This document shows positions 23,650 to 32,182 of a DNA stretch of 64,000 nt, piece after piece. This stretch comes from Streptomyces sp. NBC_01232. GTDB lineage: Bacteria; Actinomycetota; Actinomycetes; Streptomycetales; Streptomycetaceae. Location: assembly GCF_035989885.1 (NCBI RefSeq), contig NZ_CP108518.1:8361001-8425000 (forward strand). The letters are read 5' to 3'. How positions within the stretch are numbered: the first letter of the stretch is position 1; every line of letters begins with the position of its first letter. A program made the position numbers and the translations under genes. The notes below the pieces were generated by a model, which was not told where the DNA came from, ran no database searches, and saw nothing but the letters and a program-made list of their open reading frames with translations.

Positions 23650-24482
23650 GCACCCAGCAGCGCCGCCGGCGCGGAGCCGAGCGCCGGCCCCGCTTCGCCA
23701 TCGCCGTCACCGCCCTCTTCTTCGCGCTCCTCTACCTCCCTGTCGGCGTCGTCGTCCTGTTCTCCTTCAACGCCCAGAAGTCCCTCACCGTCCTCGACGG
23801 CGTCAGCCTCCGCTGGTACACGGCCCTCCTCCACGACGACGCACTCCTCGACTCGCTCGGCATGAGCCTGCGGGTGTCCCTGGTCGCCATGGCCGGCTCG
23901 CTCGTCCTCGGCGTTGCCCTGGCGCTGGGCCTCGTACGCAGCCGCAGCCGCCTGGGCTCCTTCGCCGGCCTGATCATGCTCGTCCCGCTGATCACCCCGG
24001 AGATCGTCACCGGCGTCGCAGCGATGCTCCTCTTCAAGGGCCTCGGCATCACCCTCTCCACCACCACCGTGATGCTCGCCGAGATCACCTTCTCCATCTC
24101 CTACGTGACGGTCATCCTCCGCTCCCGCATCGCCGCCCTCAATCCGGAGGTCGAAGAGGCGGCCATGGACCTCGGCGCCACCCGCAGGCAGGCACTGCGC
24201 CTGGTGACCCTGCCCGCACTCCTCCCCAGCATCCTCGCCTCCGCGGTGCTGATCTTCGCCCTCGTCTTCGACGACTTCGTCCTCGCCTACTTCACCACCG
24301 GCGTCGACCCCCAGCCGCTGTCCGTGCGCATCTACTCGGCGATCAGGTTCGGCGTGCAGCCCACCATCAACGCCGTCGGCACCCTGATGCTGGCCGGATC
24401 CATCGGCCTCATCGTCCTCGCGCTCGCCATCCCGCGCCTGTTCGGGCGCAGGGGCGGCCTCGACCTGCTCTCCGGGAAGTGA
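23646..24482 (+). CDS. ABC transporter permease, PotC/PotI type
   Basis: A 278-residue permease. The signature opening LLYLPVGVVVLFSFNAQKS and the EAA loop NPEVEEAAMDLGATRRQAL are those of the second permease in spermidine/putrescine systems. Six transmembrane helices are visible. The start ATG overlaps the previous stop (ATGA, 23646-23649), and its own stop overlaps the GTG of the ATPase gene. It pairs with the preceding permease to form the channel. Confidence 0.93.
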   Translation: MSTQQRRRRGAERRPRFAIAVTALFFALLYLPVGVVVLFSFNAQKSLTVLDGVSLRWYTALLHDDALLDSLGMSLRVSLVAMAGSLVLGVALALGLVRSRSRLGSFAGLIMLVPLITPEIVTGVAAMLLFKGLGITLSTTTVMLAEITFSISYVTVILRSRIAALNPEVEEAAMDLGATRRQALRLVTLPALLPSILASAVLIFALVFDDFVLAYFTTGVDPQPLSVRIYSAIRFGVQPTINAVGTLMLAGSIGLIVLALAIPRLFGRRGGLDLLSGK

Positions 24483-25627
24483 CAGTCATGACCCCGACCC
24501 CCAAGACCTCGCCCGCCAAGACCCCGACCGCGGTGCCCCCCATTCCCGTCCACCCGACCCCCGCGGTCCGGCTGGACCGCGTGAGCAAGCAGTACTCTGC
24601 CGCGGGCGACACCTACGCCGTGCGCGACGTCGAACTCGACATAGCGCAGGGAGAGTTCTTCTCCCTCCTCGGACCCTCCGGCTGCGGCAAGACCACCCTC
24701 CTGCGGATGATCGGCGGCTTCTCCGACCCCACCGCGGGCAGCGTCCTGCTCGACGGCCAGGACGTCACCGGCCTGCCGCCCAACAAGCGCAACGTGAACA
24801 CCGTCTTCCAGAGCTACGCCCTCTTCGACCACCTCTCGCTCGCGGACAACGTGGCCTTCGGCCTCAAGCGCAAGGGCGTCGGCCGCGCCGAGATCCGCGA
24901 ACGGGTCTCCGGCATGCTCGACCTCGTCCAGCTCGGGCACCTGGCGAACCGCAAGCCGCCCACCCTCTCCGGCGGCCAGAAGCAACGCGTCGCGCTCGCC
25001 CGCGCCCTCGTCAACCGGCCCCAGGTACTGCTCCTCGACGAGCCGCTGGCCGCACTCGACCTCAAACTGCGCCGCCACATGCAGGTCGAGCTCAAGCAGA
25101 TCCAGCGCGAGGTCGGCATCACCTTCGTCTTCGTCACCCACGACCAGGACGAGGCGCTGACCATGTCGGACCGACTCGCCGTCATGAACGAGGGCCGCGT
25201 GGAGCAGTGCGGAACCCCCGAGGACGTGTACGAACGCCCCACGAGCAGCTTCACCGCCTCCTTCATGGGCACCTCCAACCTTGTCCCCGGCACCTACCGC
25301 TCCGGCCGCGTCGTCCTCGACGACGGGCCCGAACTGCCCGTCGGCCACCGGCCGGCCGTCGCCGAGGGCAGCAGGGTCAACCTGTCGATCCGCCCCGAGA
25401 AGATCTGGCTGTCCGACCTGGAGCCCGACATGGCCCGGGCCGACGGCGTCGTCCGCGAGACCGTCTACTGCGGCCCGACGACCACCTACCTCATCGAGCT
25501 GGCACCCGGCGTCACGGTGTCCGTGCTGGAGCAGAACACCGTCCGCTCCCGCAGGGAGGACCGCTGGAGCGGCGGCGAGCGCGTCGAGATCGGCTGGAAG
25601 CCCGAGCACTGCCTGGTCCTGGACTGA
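24479..25627 (+). CDS. ABC transporter ATPase, PotA type
   Basis: A 382-residue ATPase. It has Walker A GPSGCGKTT, Q-loop FQSYALF, signature LSGGQKQRVALARAL, Walker B LLLDEPLAALD and the switch His in VTHDQDEA. The C-terminal TOBE domain begins near MGTSNLVPG and includes NLSIRPEKIWL, as in PotA. The GTG at 24479 (GTGA overlap with the permease stop) is taken as start; ATG 24488 three codons on is equally possible. It energises uptake by the two permeases and the lipoprotein encoded just before it. Confidence 0.93.
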   Translation: MTVMTPTPKTSPAKTPTAVPPIPVHPTPAVRLDRVSKQYSAAGDTYAVRDVELDIAQGEFFSLLGPSGCGKTTLLRMIGGFSDPTAGSVLLDGQDVTGLPPNKRNVNTVFQSYALFDHLSLADNVAFGLKRKGVGRAEIRERVSGMLDLVQLGHLANRKPPTLSGGQKQRVALARALVNRPQVLLLDEPLAALDLKLRRHMQVELKQIQREVGITFVFVTHDQDEALTMSDRLAVMNEGRVEQCGTPEDVYERPTSSFTASFMGTSNLVPGTYRSGRVVLDDGPELPVGHRPAVAEGSRVNLSIRPEKIWLSDLEPDMARADGVVRETVYCGPTTTYLIELAPGVTVSVLEQNTVRSRREDRWSGGERVEIGWKPEHCLVLD

Positions 25628-25710
25628 AGCCCGCCCCGGGCCGGTACCGCACCCCGGCCCCGTCCCTGGCCCCGTCCCGGACTCCGACCCGCGATCGAAG
25701 GAACACCCCC

Positions 25711-27048
25711 ATGAACCACGACGTCATCGTGCTGGGTGCCGGCCTGGCCGGTCTCGCCGCCGCACGCGACCTCGCCGCCGGCGGAGCCGACGTCCTCGTC
25801 GTCGAGGCCCGGGACCGGGTCGGCGGACGCGTCGAACAGACCGAACTCCCCGACGGCCGGCTGGTCCAGCTCGGCGGCGAGGTCGTCGGCCGCGCCCACA
25901 CCGCGTACCTCACCCTTGTCGCGGAGCTCGGCCTCACCCTGGTCCCCAGCTACGTCGCCGAGCCCGGCGCCCTCACCCGCGCCACGCCCGAAGGGGTCTC
26001 CGCGGGCGATCCGCCCCACTGGTTCGGCCCCGGCGACGACACGTGCCACCAGAAGGTCACCGCCGCGTTCTGCGCACTCGCCCGCACCGTCGACCCGGAC
26101 GACCCCTGGTCCCACCCCGATGCGGCGGCCCTGGACCACACCTCCGTCGGCGACTGGCTGCGCGCCCAGGGCGCGACCCCGGCCGTCGTCCGTCTCTGGG
26201 AGATCGGCCAACTCGCCCTCGCCGACGGCTCGTACGAGCGCACGTCCCTGCTCGCCGCCCTGCGCAAGCACGCCGCCGTCCCGGTACCGGAGGCCGCGTC
26301 CGGCGGCCCGGACCACTACGACTACGAGGCGTGGGAGGGCCTGCGGGTCGCCGAGGGATCCGCGACGGTCGCCCTGCGCATGGCCGCCGGCCTCGGCGGA
26401 CGCGTCCGTACCGGAGCGCCGGTCGAGGCCGTCACCGTCCGCCGGCCCGGCCACTGCTCCGTACGGCTGGCCGGCGGCGAGACCCTCACCGCCGGCGCCG
26501 TCGTCAGCGCCCTGCCCGTCGGCCCGCTCCGGCAGGTCACGGTCACCGGTGTCTCCGAGGAGCGACTGGCCTCCCTGCACCGTCAACGCCAGGCCCTCGC
26601 AGCGAAGTTCGTCGCCGCCTACGACCGGCCGTTCTGGCGGGGCCGCGGCCGCAGCGGCCTCTCCGAATGCGAAGGGGTCCTCGGCAGCACCTGGCCGCAG
26701 AGCGACGGCATCCTCTCCGCCCTCGTACCGCCCGAAAGGCTCGGGGTCCTGCTCGGCATGCCGGGCCCGCTGCGCACCCGCGAGCTGCTGGCCGACATCG
26801 CCCGCCTCTACGGCGATGAGGCCCACCGGCCGCTCGCCACCTACGTCCGGATGTGGGGCACCGACCCCTGGACCCAGGGATACGTCACCCAGTGGACCCC
26901 CGGCGACGTCACGGCCGTCGGCCCCCGCCACGGGACCCACGAACCACCCTTCTACGTCTGCGGATCCGACCAGTGGGTGGCCGGCTACATGGAGGGCGCG
27001 GTACGCACCGGCCGCGACGCCGCCAAGGAGGCGCTGCACCGTGGCTGA
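25711..27048 (+). CDS. FAD-dependent amine oxidase
   Basis: A 445-residue flavoprotein of the monoamine/polyamine oxidase family. The N-terminal ADP-binding motif is VIVLGAGLAGLAAARDLA, followed by VVEARDRVGGRVEQT. A substrate-domain section GYVTQWTPGDVTAVG and the closing FAD contact YVCGSDQWVAGYMEGAVRTG are the family end motifs. It oxidises an amine to an imine/aldehyde with hydrogen peroxide formation. The start is ATG 25711 after GAAGGA. It overlaps the aldehyde dehydrogenase start by 8 nt, and that enzyme would take its product. No signal peptide, so it acts in the cytoplasm on the imported amine. Confidence 0.9.
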   Translation: MNHDVIVLGAGLAGLAAARDLAAGGADVLVVEARDRVGGRVEQTELPDGRLVQLGGEVVGRAHTAYLTLVAELGLTLVPSYVAEPGALTRATPEGVSAGDPPHWFGPGDDTCHQKVTAAFCALARTVDPDDPWSHPDAAALDHTSVGDWLRAQGATPAVVRLWEIGQLALADGSYERTSLLAALRKHAAVPVPEAASGGPDHYDYEAWEGLRVAEGSATVALRMAAGLGGRVRTGAPVEAVTVRRPGHCSVRLAGGETLTAGAVVSALPVGPLRQVTVTGVSEERLASLHRQRQALAAKFVAAYDRPFWRGRGRSGLSECEGVLGSTWPQSDGILSALVPPERLGVLLGMPGPLRTRELLADIARLYGDEAHRPLATYVRMWGTDPWTQGYVTQWTPGDVTAVGPRHGTHEPPFYVCGSDQWVAGYMEGAVRTGRDAAKEALHRG

Positions 27049-28513
27049 CACCGACAACTGGACCGGCAGCCCCACAGACACCGCCACCCCCACCGCCGTT
27101 GGCTCCGTGCTCAACCACATTGCGGGCGTGGACCGGCCCGCCGTCTCGGGCGGGACGATGGAGCTGGTCGACCCCGCGACCGGGCGGGTGCACGCTCACG
27201 CCCCGCGCTCGGGCAGGGCCGACACGGACGCCGCCTGCGCGGCGGCCACAGCCGCGTACGCGCACTGGTCCACGACCACACCGGCCGAACGCCAGCGCGC
27301 CCTGCTCGGTATCGCAGACGCCATCGAGCAGCACGCCGAGGCCTTCGTGGCCGCCGAGACGGGCGACACCGGGAAACCTCCCCGCCAGTTCAGGACCGAG
27401 GAACTGCCCGCGATCGTCGACACCCTCCGCTTCTTCGCCGGAGCCGCGCGCAACCTGCCGGGCGTTGCCGCCGCCGAGTACACGCAGGGCCGCACCTCCG
27501 TGCTGCGGCGCGAACCGGTCGGCGTCTGCGCCCAGATCACTCCCTGGAACTACCCGCTGATGATGGCGGTGTGGAAGATCGCCCCGGCGATCGCCGCCGG
27601 CAACACGACCGTGCTCAAGCCCGCCGACACCACGCCCTCGTCATCGGCGCTCCTGGCCCGCATCGCGGCCGCGCACCTGCCGCCGGGCGTGCTCAACGTG
27701 GTCTGCGGCGACCGCGACACCGGCCGGACGCTCACCGCCCATCCCGCTGTCGCCCTCATCGCGGTCACCGGCAGCGTGCGCGCCGGCCGGCAGATCGCCG
27801 CCGCCGCGGCCGCCGACCTCAAGCGGGTCCACCTGGAGCTCGGCGGCAATGCCCCGGTCCTGGTCCACGACGACGTGGACGTCGAGGCGACCGCCGCCGC
27901 CCTCGCCGCGGTCGCGTACTACAACGCGGGCCAGGACTGCACGGCGCCCAGCCGGCTCCTGGTCCACCACCGGGCGCACGACGCGTTCGTCGAGGCCCTC
28001 GCGGCCGAAGTGGGCAAGCTGCGCACGGGTGCCCCGGACGAGCCGGACGCCGACTTCGGGCCGCTCAACAACGCGGCCCAGCTCGCCTCGGTCCGGTCCT
28101 TGCTCGACGGGCTGCCGCGGCGCGCCGAGATCGTCACCGGGGGCGCCCGCCTCGCGCGGCCCGGCTTCTTCCACGAACCCACCGTCGTGGCCGGCGTCCG
28201 CCAGGACGACGAGATCGTGCAGGAGGAGATCTTCGGACCCGTCGTGACCGTGCAGTCCTTCGCGGACGAGGAGGAGGCCCTGCGCCTGGCCAACGACGTC
28301 CGCCACGGCCTCGCGGCCAGTGTGTGGACCACGGACCACGACCGGGCGATGCGCGCGACCCGGGCCCTGCACACCGGCATCGTCTGGGTGAACACCCACG
28401 GCACGACCGTCTCCGAGATGCCCCACGGCGGGGTCAAGCACTCGGGCTACGGCAGCGACCTTTCGATGGCGGGGCTCCTGGACTACACGCAGGTCAAGCA
28501 CGTCATGCTGTGA
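27041..28513 (+). CDS. Aldehyde dehydrogenase, aminobutyraldehyde/betaine-aldehyde type
   Basis: A 490-residue NAD-dependent aldehyde dehydrogenase. Motifs include GVCAQITPWNYP, VLKPADTTPSS, the general base in LELGGNAP (Glu266), the nucleophile in GQDCTAP (Cys300), and the C-terminal EEIFGPVVT and HGGVKHSGYG. The sequence GQDCTAPSRLLVH is typical of gamma-aminobutyraldehyde dehydrogenases (YdcW/PuuC group). The start is GTG 27041, 8 nt inside the amine oxidase gene. Together they convert a primary amine to the carboxylic acid, for example putrescine to 4-aminobutyrate. The next reading frame on this strand is 1.6 kb away, so the operon ends here. Confidence 0.9.
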   Translation: MADTDNWTGSPTDTATPTAVGSVLNHIAGVDRPAVSGGTMELVDPATGRVHAHAPRSGRADTDAACAAATAAYAHWSTTTPAERQRALLGIADAIEQHAEAFVAAETGDTGKPPRQFRTEELPAIVDTLRFFAGAARNLPGVAAAEYTQGRTSVLRREPVGVCAQITPWNYPLMMAVWKIAPAIAAGNTTVLKPADTTPSSSALLARIAAAHLPPGVLNVVCGDRDTGRTLTAHPAVALIAVTGSVRAGRQIAAAAAADLKRVHLELGGNAPVLVHDDVDVEATAAALAAVAYYNAGQDCTAPSRLLVHHRAHDAFVEALAAEVGKLRTGAPDEPDADFGPLNNAAQLASVRSLLDGLPRRAEIVTGGARLARPGFFHEPTVVAGVRQDDEIVQEEIFGPVVTVQSFADEEEALRLANDVRHGLAASVWTTDHDRAMRATRALHTGIVWVNTHGTTVSEMPHGGVKHSGYGSDLSMAGLLDYTQVKHVML

Positions 28514-29069
28514 TCCCGTCCGGGTGGGCGGCCGACACCTCGTCCAGAATCCCGGGCAGCGGGCCCGGGTGGCTTCTCAGCAGGGGGTGGAACGCGGCCC
28601 ACCGCCCGGCGCTCACACCACCGGCGGCCCGGCGTGCCGGCAGGGCCGCGGTCTCGATGACCGCGCCGAGGTGGTCGAGCGTGACCGTGTACGGGTCCTC
28701 GCGGGTGTGGTGGGCGACCGTGGTCCGCAGGGCATGGCGCGCCGAAGCGGCGCTCGTCCCGAGCGGGCCGGTAGCGCAGGGCGGCTTCCACTCGGGCCGC
28801 CAGGTCGAGCGCGGCGGCAGATACGGCTCCCGGGGCGGGCCGGCTGCCCGGTCCGCAGGACTGCCGCGGCCTCCGGCGGGCAGTCGGGGCGGCACGCCAG
28901 GATGCCCGGGGCCGTGCGCGGCAGCCGACGGCCGAGCCCGGCCCCCGCGATCGCCACCCGCACGCACCCGGGCGGCTCTGCCGTGGGCGCGTACGGTCGC
29001 CCAGGCGGCGGCGCGGGTGGTCGGCCCCGCAGTGCCGCCCCCGGCCCGGTCTTCCGCACCCTGGCAGGA
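28514..29069 (-). pseudogene. Probable decayed gene, three shifted frames
   Basis: No intact gene. On the minus strand three short pieces look coding but lie in different frames. The first is VRVAIAGAGLGRRL, like the start of an FAD oxidoreductase. The second is AVSAAALDLAARVEAALRY. The third is DPYTVTLDHLGAVIETAALP and continues to a stop at 28503-28505. Two frameshifts would be needed to join them. I do not recognise the parent family with confidence. It lies between the end of the amine operon and the aldo/keto reductase. Confidence 0.3.
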
Positions 29070-30053
29070 TCAACCGTTCAGGGAGGCCATCAGCTCGGGG
29101 GAGTAGCGGTCGCCCGAGGCCACCCCGTGCGGGGCCACGGCGTCGATGGCGGCAAGCTCGGCGGGGGTGATCGTCACGGCGGTGGCGGCGATGTTCTCCT
29201 CGAGGTAGCGGCGGCGCTTGGTGCCGGGGATGGGGACCGCGCCCTGGTGGAGGGTCCAGGCCAGGGCCAGCTGCGAGGGGGTGACGCCCTTCTCGGCGGC
29301 GAGCCGGCGCACCTGGTCCACCACGGCGAGGTTGCGGTGGAAGTTCTCGCCCTGGAACCGGGGGTCGGTGCGGCGGAAGTCGTCCGCGGCGAAGTCGTCG
29401 GGGCTGGTGATGGCACCGGAGAGGAAGCCGCGGCCGAGCGGGGAGTAGGCGACGAGCCCGATCCCGAGTTCGCGGAGGGTGTCGAGGACGCCGTCGTGCT
29501 CGATTCCGCGCTCGAAGAGGCTGTACTCGGTCTGTACGGCGGTCAGCGGGTGCACCGCGTGGGCGCGGGCGATCGTGGTGGGGGAGACCTCGCACAGTCC
29601 GACGTGGCGGACCTTGCCCGCCTCGACGAGTTCGGCCATGGCTCCCATGCTCTCCTCGATCGGCACGTTCGGGTCGACGCGGTGCAGGTAGTAGAGGTCG
29701 ATGTGGTCGGTGCCCAGGTGGCGCAGGGAGCGGTCGGCCGAGCGGCGGATGTACTCGGGGCCCGCGTTGTGGCCGAGGAAGGTGCCTTCGTCGGTGAACT
29801 CGATGCCGGTCTTCGTGGCGACCACGGCCTGCTCGCGGCGGCCGGAGAGGGCCTTGCCGAGCAGCTGCTCGTTGCGGAAGGGACCGTAGCCCTCGGCGGT
29901 GTCGAGGAGGGTGACGCCCAGCTCCAGGGCGCGGTCGATCGTGGCGAGGGACTCGGTCTCGTCCGTGGCGCCGTAGTGGGCGCTCATCCCCATCAGGCCG
30001 AGGCCTTCGGCGCCGACCTTCAGTCCCTGGGTGCCCAGTGCGCGGATCTCCAT
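29070..30053 (-). CDS. Aldo/keto reductase
   Basis: A 327-residue NADPH-dependent TIM-barrel oxidoreductase. It has LDTAEGYG with the catalytic Tyr, VVATKTG with Lys, a [13 protein letters not shown] segment with His, [12 protein letters not shown], and the cofactor site [14 protein letters not shown]. The series resembles the AKR13 group (YakC-like). It reduces aldehydes or ketones; no specific substrate is visible. The start is ATG 30053 with GAGGAG upstream. It is divergent from a TetR gene across a 102-nt region with operator-like repeats, so it is most likely the target of that regulator. Confidence 0.92.
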   Translation of the reverse strand: MEIRALGTQGLKVGAEGLGLMGMSAHYGATDETESLATIDRALELGVTLLDTAEGYGPFRNEQLLGKALSGRREQAVVATKTGIEFTDEGTFLGHNAGPEYIRRSADRSLRHLGTDHIDLYYLHRVDPNVPIEESMGAMAELVEAGKVRHVGLCEVSPTTIARAHAVHPLTAVQTEYSLFERGIEHDGVLDTLRELGIGLVAYSPLGRGFLSGAITSPDDFAADDFRRTDPRFQGENFHRNLAVVDQVRRLAAEKGVTPSQLALAWTLHQGAVPIPGTKRRRYLEENIAATAVTITPAELAAIDAVAPHGVASGDRYSPELMASLNG

Positions 30054-30071
30054 GGTGTGCTCCTCGAAAGA

Positions 30072-30140
30072 AAGTAACTAACTGGATAGATAGAGTTTGC
30101 GACGCGTCGGTTCCGTTTGTCAATAACTGGATAGTTACTT
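30072..30140. promoter_or_regulatory. Operator-like repeats between aldo/keto reductase and TetR genes
   Basis: TAACTGGATAG occurs twice in the same orientation, at 30079-30089 and 30124-30134. AAGTAAC lies before the left copy and GTTACTT after the right copy, so AACTGGATAGTT and its flanks form near-palindromes. The stretch is unusually AT-rich for this DNA. TTGTCA at 30117-30122 could be the -35 of the TetR gene, with the right repeat in its spacer. Confidence 0.65.
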
Positions 30141-30155
30141 GCTAGGCTGCGGCCC

Positions 30156-30746
30156 ATGGCACGGGATTCCCACGCGACGAAGGCGCGCCTGCTCGACGCG
30201 GCCTTCACCGAGTTCGCGACGTACGGCATCGCAGGCGCGCGCGTCGACCGCATCGCCGAGGCGGCGCAGGCGAACAAGCGGCTCATCTACGTCTACTACG
30301 GCAACAAGGAGCAGCTCTTCGACGCGGTGCTCCAGCGCGCCCTCGCGACGGGCTCGGAGTCCGTTCCGTTCGACGTCGAGGACCTGCCCGGCTATGCGGG
30401 AGCGATCTTCGACCATCTCGTCGAGCGCCCGGAGCTGATGCGCCTCGTGCTGTGGAAGCAGCTGGAGCGCCCGGGATCCACGGAGGCGGAGGCGTCGTCG
30501 TACGAGGGCAAGATCGCGGCGGTGCGGCAGGCGCAGGAAGCGGGCCGGATCGACGCAGGCATTGGCGCGGCCGACGTGCTGACCCTGGTCATGGGCCTGT
30601 CGCAGGCGTGGTTCGGCGCGGTGGGCGGCCCCGCGGCGGGATCGGCGGGCGCCGCGTGGGCGGCCGAGCGGCTCGCCGAGCACCGGACGGCGGTGGTGGA
30701 GTCCGTCCGCCGGATCACCGCCCCCGCGGGGGCGGACGGGGCCTGA
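30156..30746 (+). CDS. TetR/AcrR family transcriptional regulator
   Basis: A 196-residue regulator. The N-terminal helix-turn-helix is KARLLDAAFTEFATYGIAGA with the recognition part KRLIYVYYGNKEQLFDAV. The C-terminal ligand domain has ERPELMRLVLWKQLERPG and VMGLSQAWFGAVGGP, as in the TetR group with a TetR_C33-like end. The start ATG 30156 is 22 nt past the right repeat of the operator-like region and has no clear ribosome site, so the message may be near-leaderless. It probably represses itself and the aldo/keto reductase. It converges with the 30774-31331 gene. Confidence 0.92.
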   Translation: MARDSHATKARLLDAAFTEFATYGIAGARVDRIAEAAQANKRLIYVYYGNKEQLFDAVLQRALATGSESVPFDVEDLPGYAGAIFDHLVERPELMRLVLWKQLERPGSTEAEASSYEGKIAAVRQAQEAGRIDAGIGAADVLTLVMGLSQAWFGAVGGPAAGSAGAAWAAERLAEHRTAVVESVRRITAPAGADGA

Positions 30747-30773
30747 GGGGGCGCCGCCCCATCTGCCCCCGTG

Positions 30774-31331
30774 TCAGCGGTTCGGGCCGGCGAACTCCAG
30801 CAGGGTCCGCTCGTACCGCCCGCCGAAGCCCAGGCGCGTGACGTGCTTGAACCGGAACTTCGACGGCTTCGGCTGCCACCGCGCGTCGGGGTCCACCTCC
30901 CGCAGCCGCAGCGACTTCGGCCGCACCGCGGCCACCTCGCCGATCCAGCAGGCGTCCGGCGCGTGCCGCTCGACGTGCACGGACACCAGCCCGAAGGCAC
31001 CGGAGGCGCCCTCCGCCAGCTCCGCCAGCCCGTCCAGTGCAAGCTCGGGCTGCGGCGCCCGGGCGGGCCAGAGCCCGCGCCGGCGCAGCGCCCGTACGGT
31101 CAGGCTGTCCTCCCCGCCCCGCCACCGGACCTTGCTGATGTCCGCGGTACGCACGGCTGCCCAGCCGTCGAGCTGGACGTCACTGCACAGGGCGATCAGC
31201 GTCCAGGCGGCGCTCGTCCCGACGACGAAGCCGTCGAGCCGGTCCGCGTCCCGGATCCCCGAGCGGTGGACGCGGACCAGTGCCCCTGAGGACACCGCCT
31301 CGTCGAGCCGTGCCATGACCTTGTTGTCCAT
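30774..31331 (-). CDS. Conserved hypothetical protein
   Basis: A 185-residue soluble protein. It is made of beta strands: ALVRVHRSGIRDADRLDGFV, WTLIALCSDVQLDGWAAVRT, ADISKVRWRGG, then a charged C-terminal block RLREVDPDARWQPKPSKFRF. The family is common in Streptomyces with no assigned role; the opening looks like an SH3- or Sm-like barrel. The start is ATG 31331 with AGGA eight bases upstream. It ends 27 nt from the stop of the convergent TetR gene. Confidence 0.75.
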   Translation of the reverse strand: MDNKVMARLDEAVSSGALVRVHRSGIRDADRLDGFVVGTSAAWTLIALCSDVQLDGWAAVRTADISKVRWRGGEDSLTVRALRRRGLWPARAPQPELALDGLAELAEGASGAFGLVSVHVERHAPDACWIGEVAAVRPKSLRLREVDPDARWQPKPSKFRFKHVTRLGFGGRYERTLLEFAGPNR

Positions 31332-32182
31332 GGGGAGATCCTGCACGGCAACGCGGCGCGGAGTCACCTGTGTTTTCTCACCTCGGCCTCGGACTTCGCG
31401 TCCCGGACGGCCCGCTGGGTGACTCGCGTCCTCTGCCCGTGCGGCGGCGCGTAGCGGGCCTGTTGGGCCGGCAGGGGGGTGGCCGTGAGCCACTGGCTCA
31501 GCGGGCCGTCTTCCGTACCTGCGCGTCCTGCGGAGTGCCGCTGGCTGCGAACGCGGGGCCGGGGCGCGGTGACGGACGACCGCTGCCGTCCTCTGTGAGC
31601 GTCGCGGTCTGTCGGGCGTGGTTGCTCAGCGCCATACTCGGAGCTTTGGACTACCACTCCGAGCTGACAACTTCTGGTACGCGCTCGGAGCCGGCGCCAT
31701 CACGGACGATTCGCGGTCACGCCTCGACGCCGCACGTCGCGAGCACCGTGCCCGGTACTCCGAGGCGCAGATGCGTATCCCCGACGAAGTACTTGCCTCA
31801 GCCGGATGTACGGGGTCCTCAAGCGCCTCGACGGCGGAATCCCGCCGCGACGGGAGGGCGAGTCGCTGGAACAGGCGCACGCCCAGATCGTGGAGTGCTG
31901 GGACCGGCTCAGCGAGATGCGCCGGCCATGCGGCAGAGCCTCGGTCTCTCGCTGACTCAGCCTGACGGAGCAGCATCGGACCACGCTGTCCTGCCCTCTG
32001 ACGACATGGTGCGGGGGCAACGTGGAGGCGGGACCGGCGGGCGGTCCTGACCGCCCGCCGGCCGGGTTTGTTCTCGCCGAAGGGCAGATGCTCGAAGCCA
32101 GGCGCGTCGCGGGGCTCGGCACGGCAGGTGCGCCGTGACGCCCGGTGGGGCGGGTGGCACAAGGCCGGCTCGGGGACGATGT
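31332..32182. other. 851-bp stretch without a convincing gene
   Basis: Nothing here reads as a full gene. On the plus strand 31806-31955 encodes 49 residues with good codon use (MYGVLKRLDGGIPPRREGE, then AHAQIVECWDRLSEMRR). Just before it, in another frame, lies SRLDAARREHRARYSEAQMR. They may be two pieces of one broken gene. A perfect short palindrome GAGCCACTGGCTC occurs near 31486. No promoter, RNA gene or mobile element end was recognised. Confidence 0.4.
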
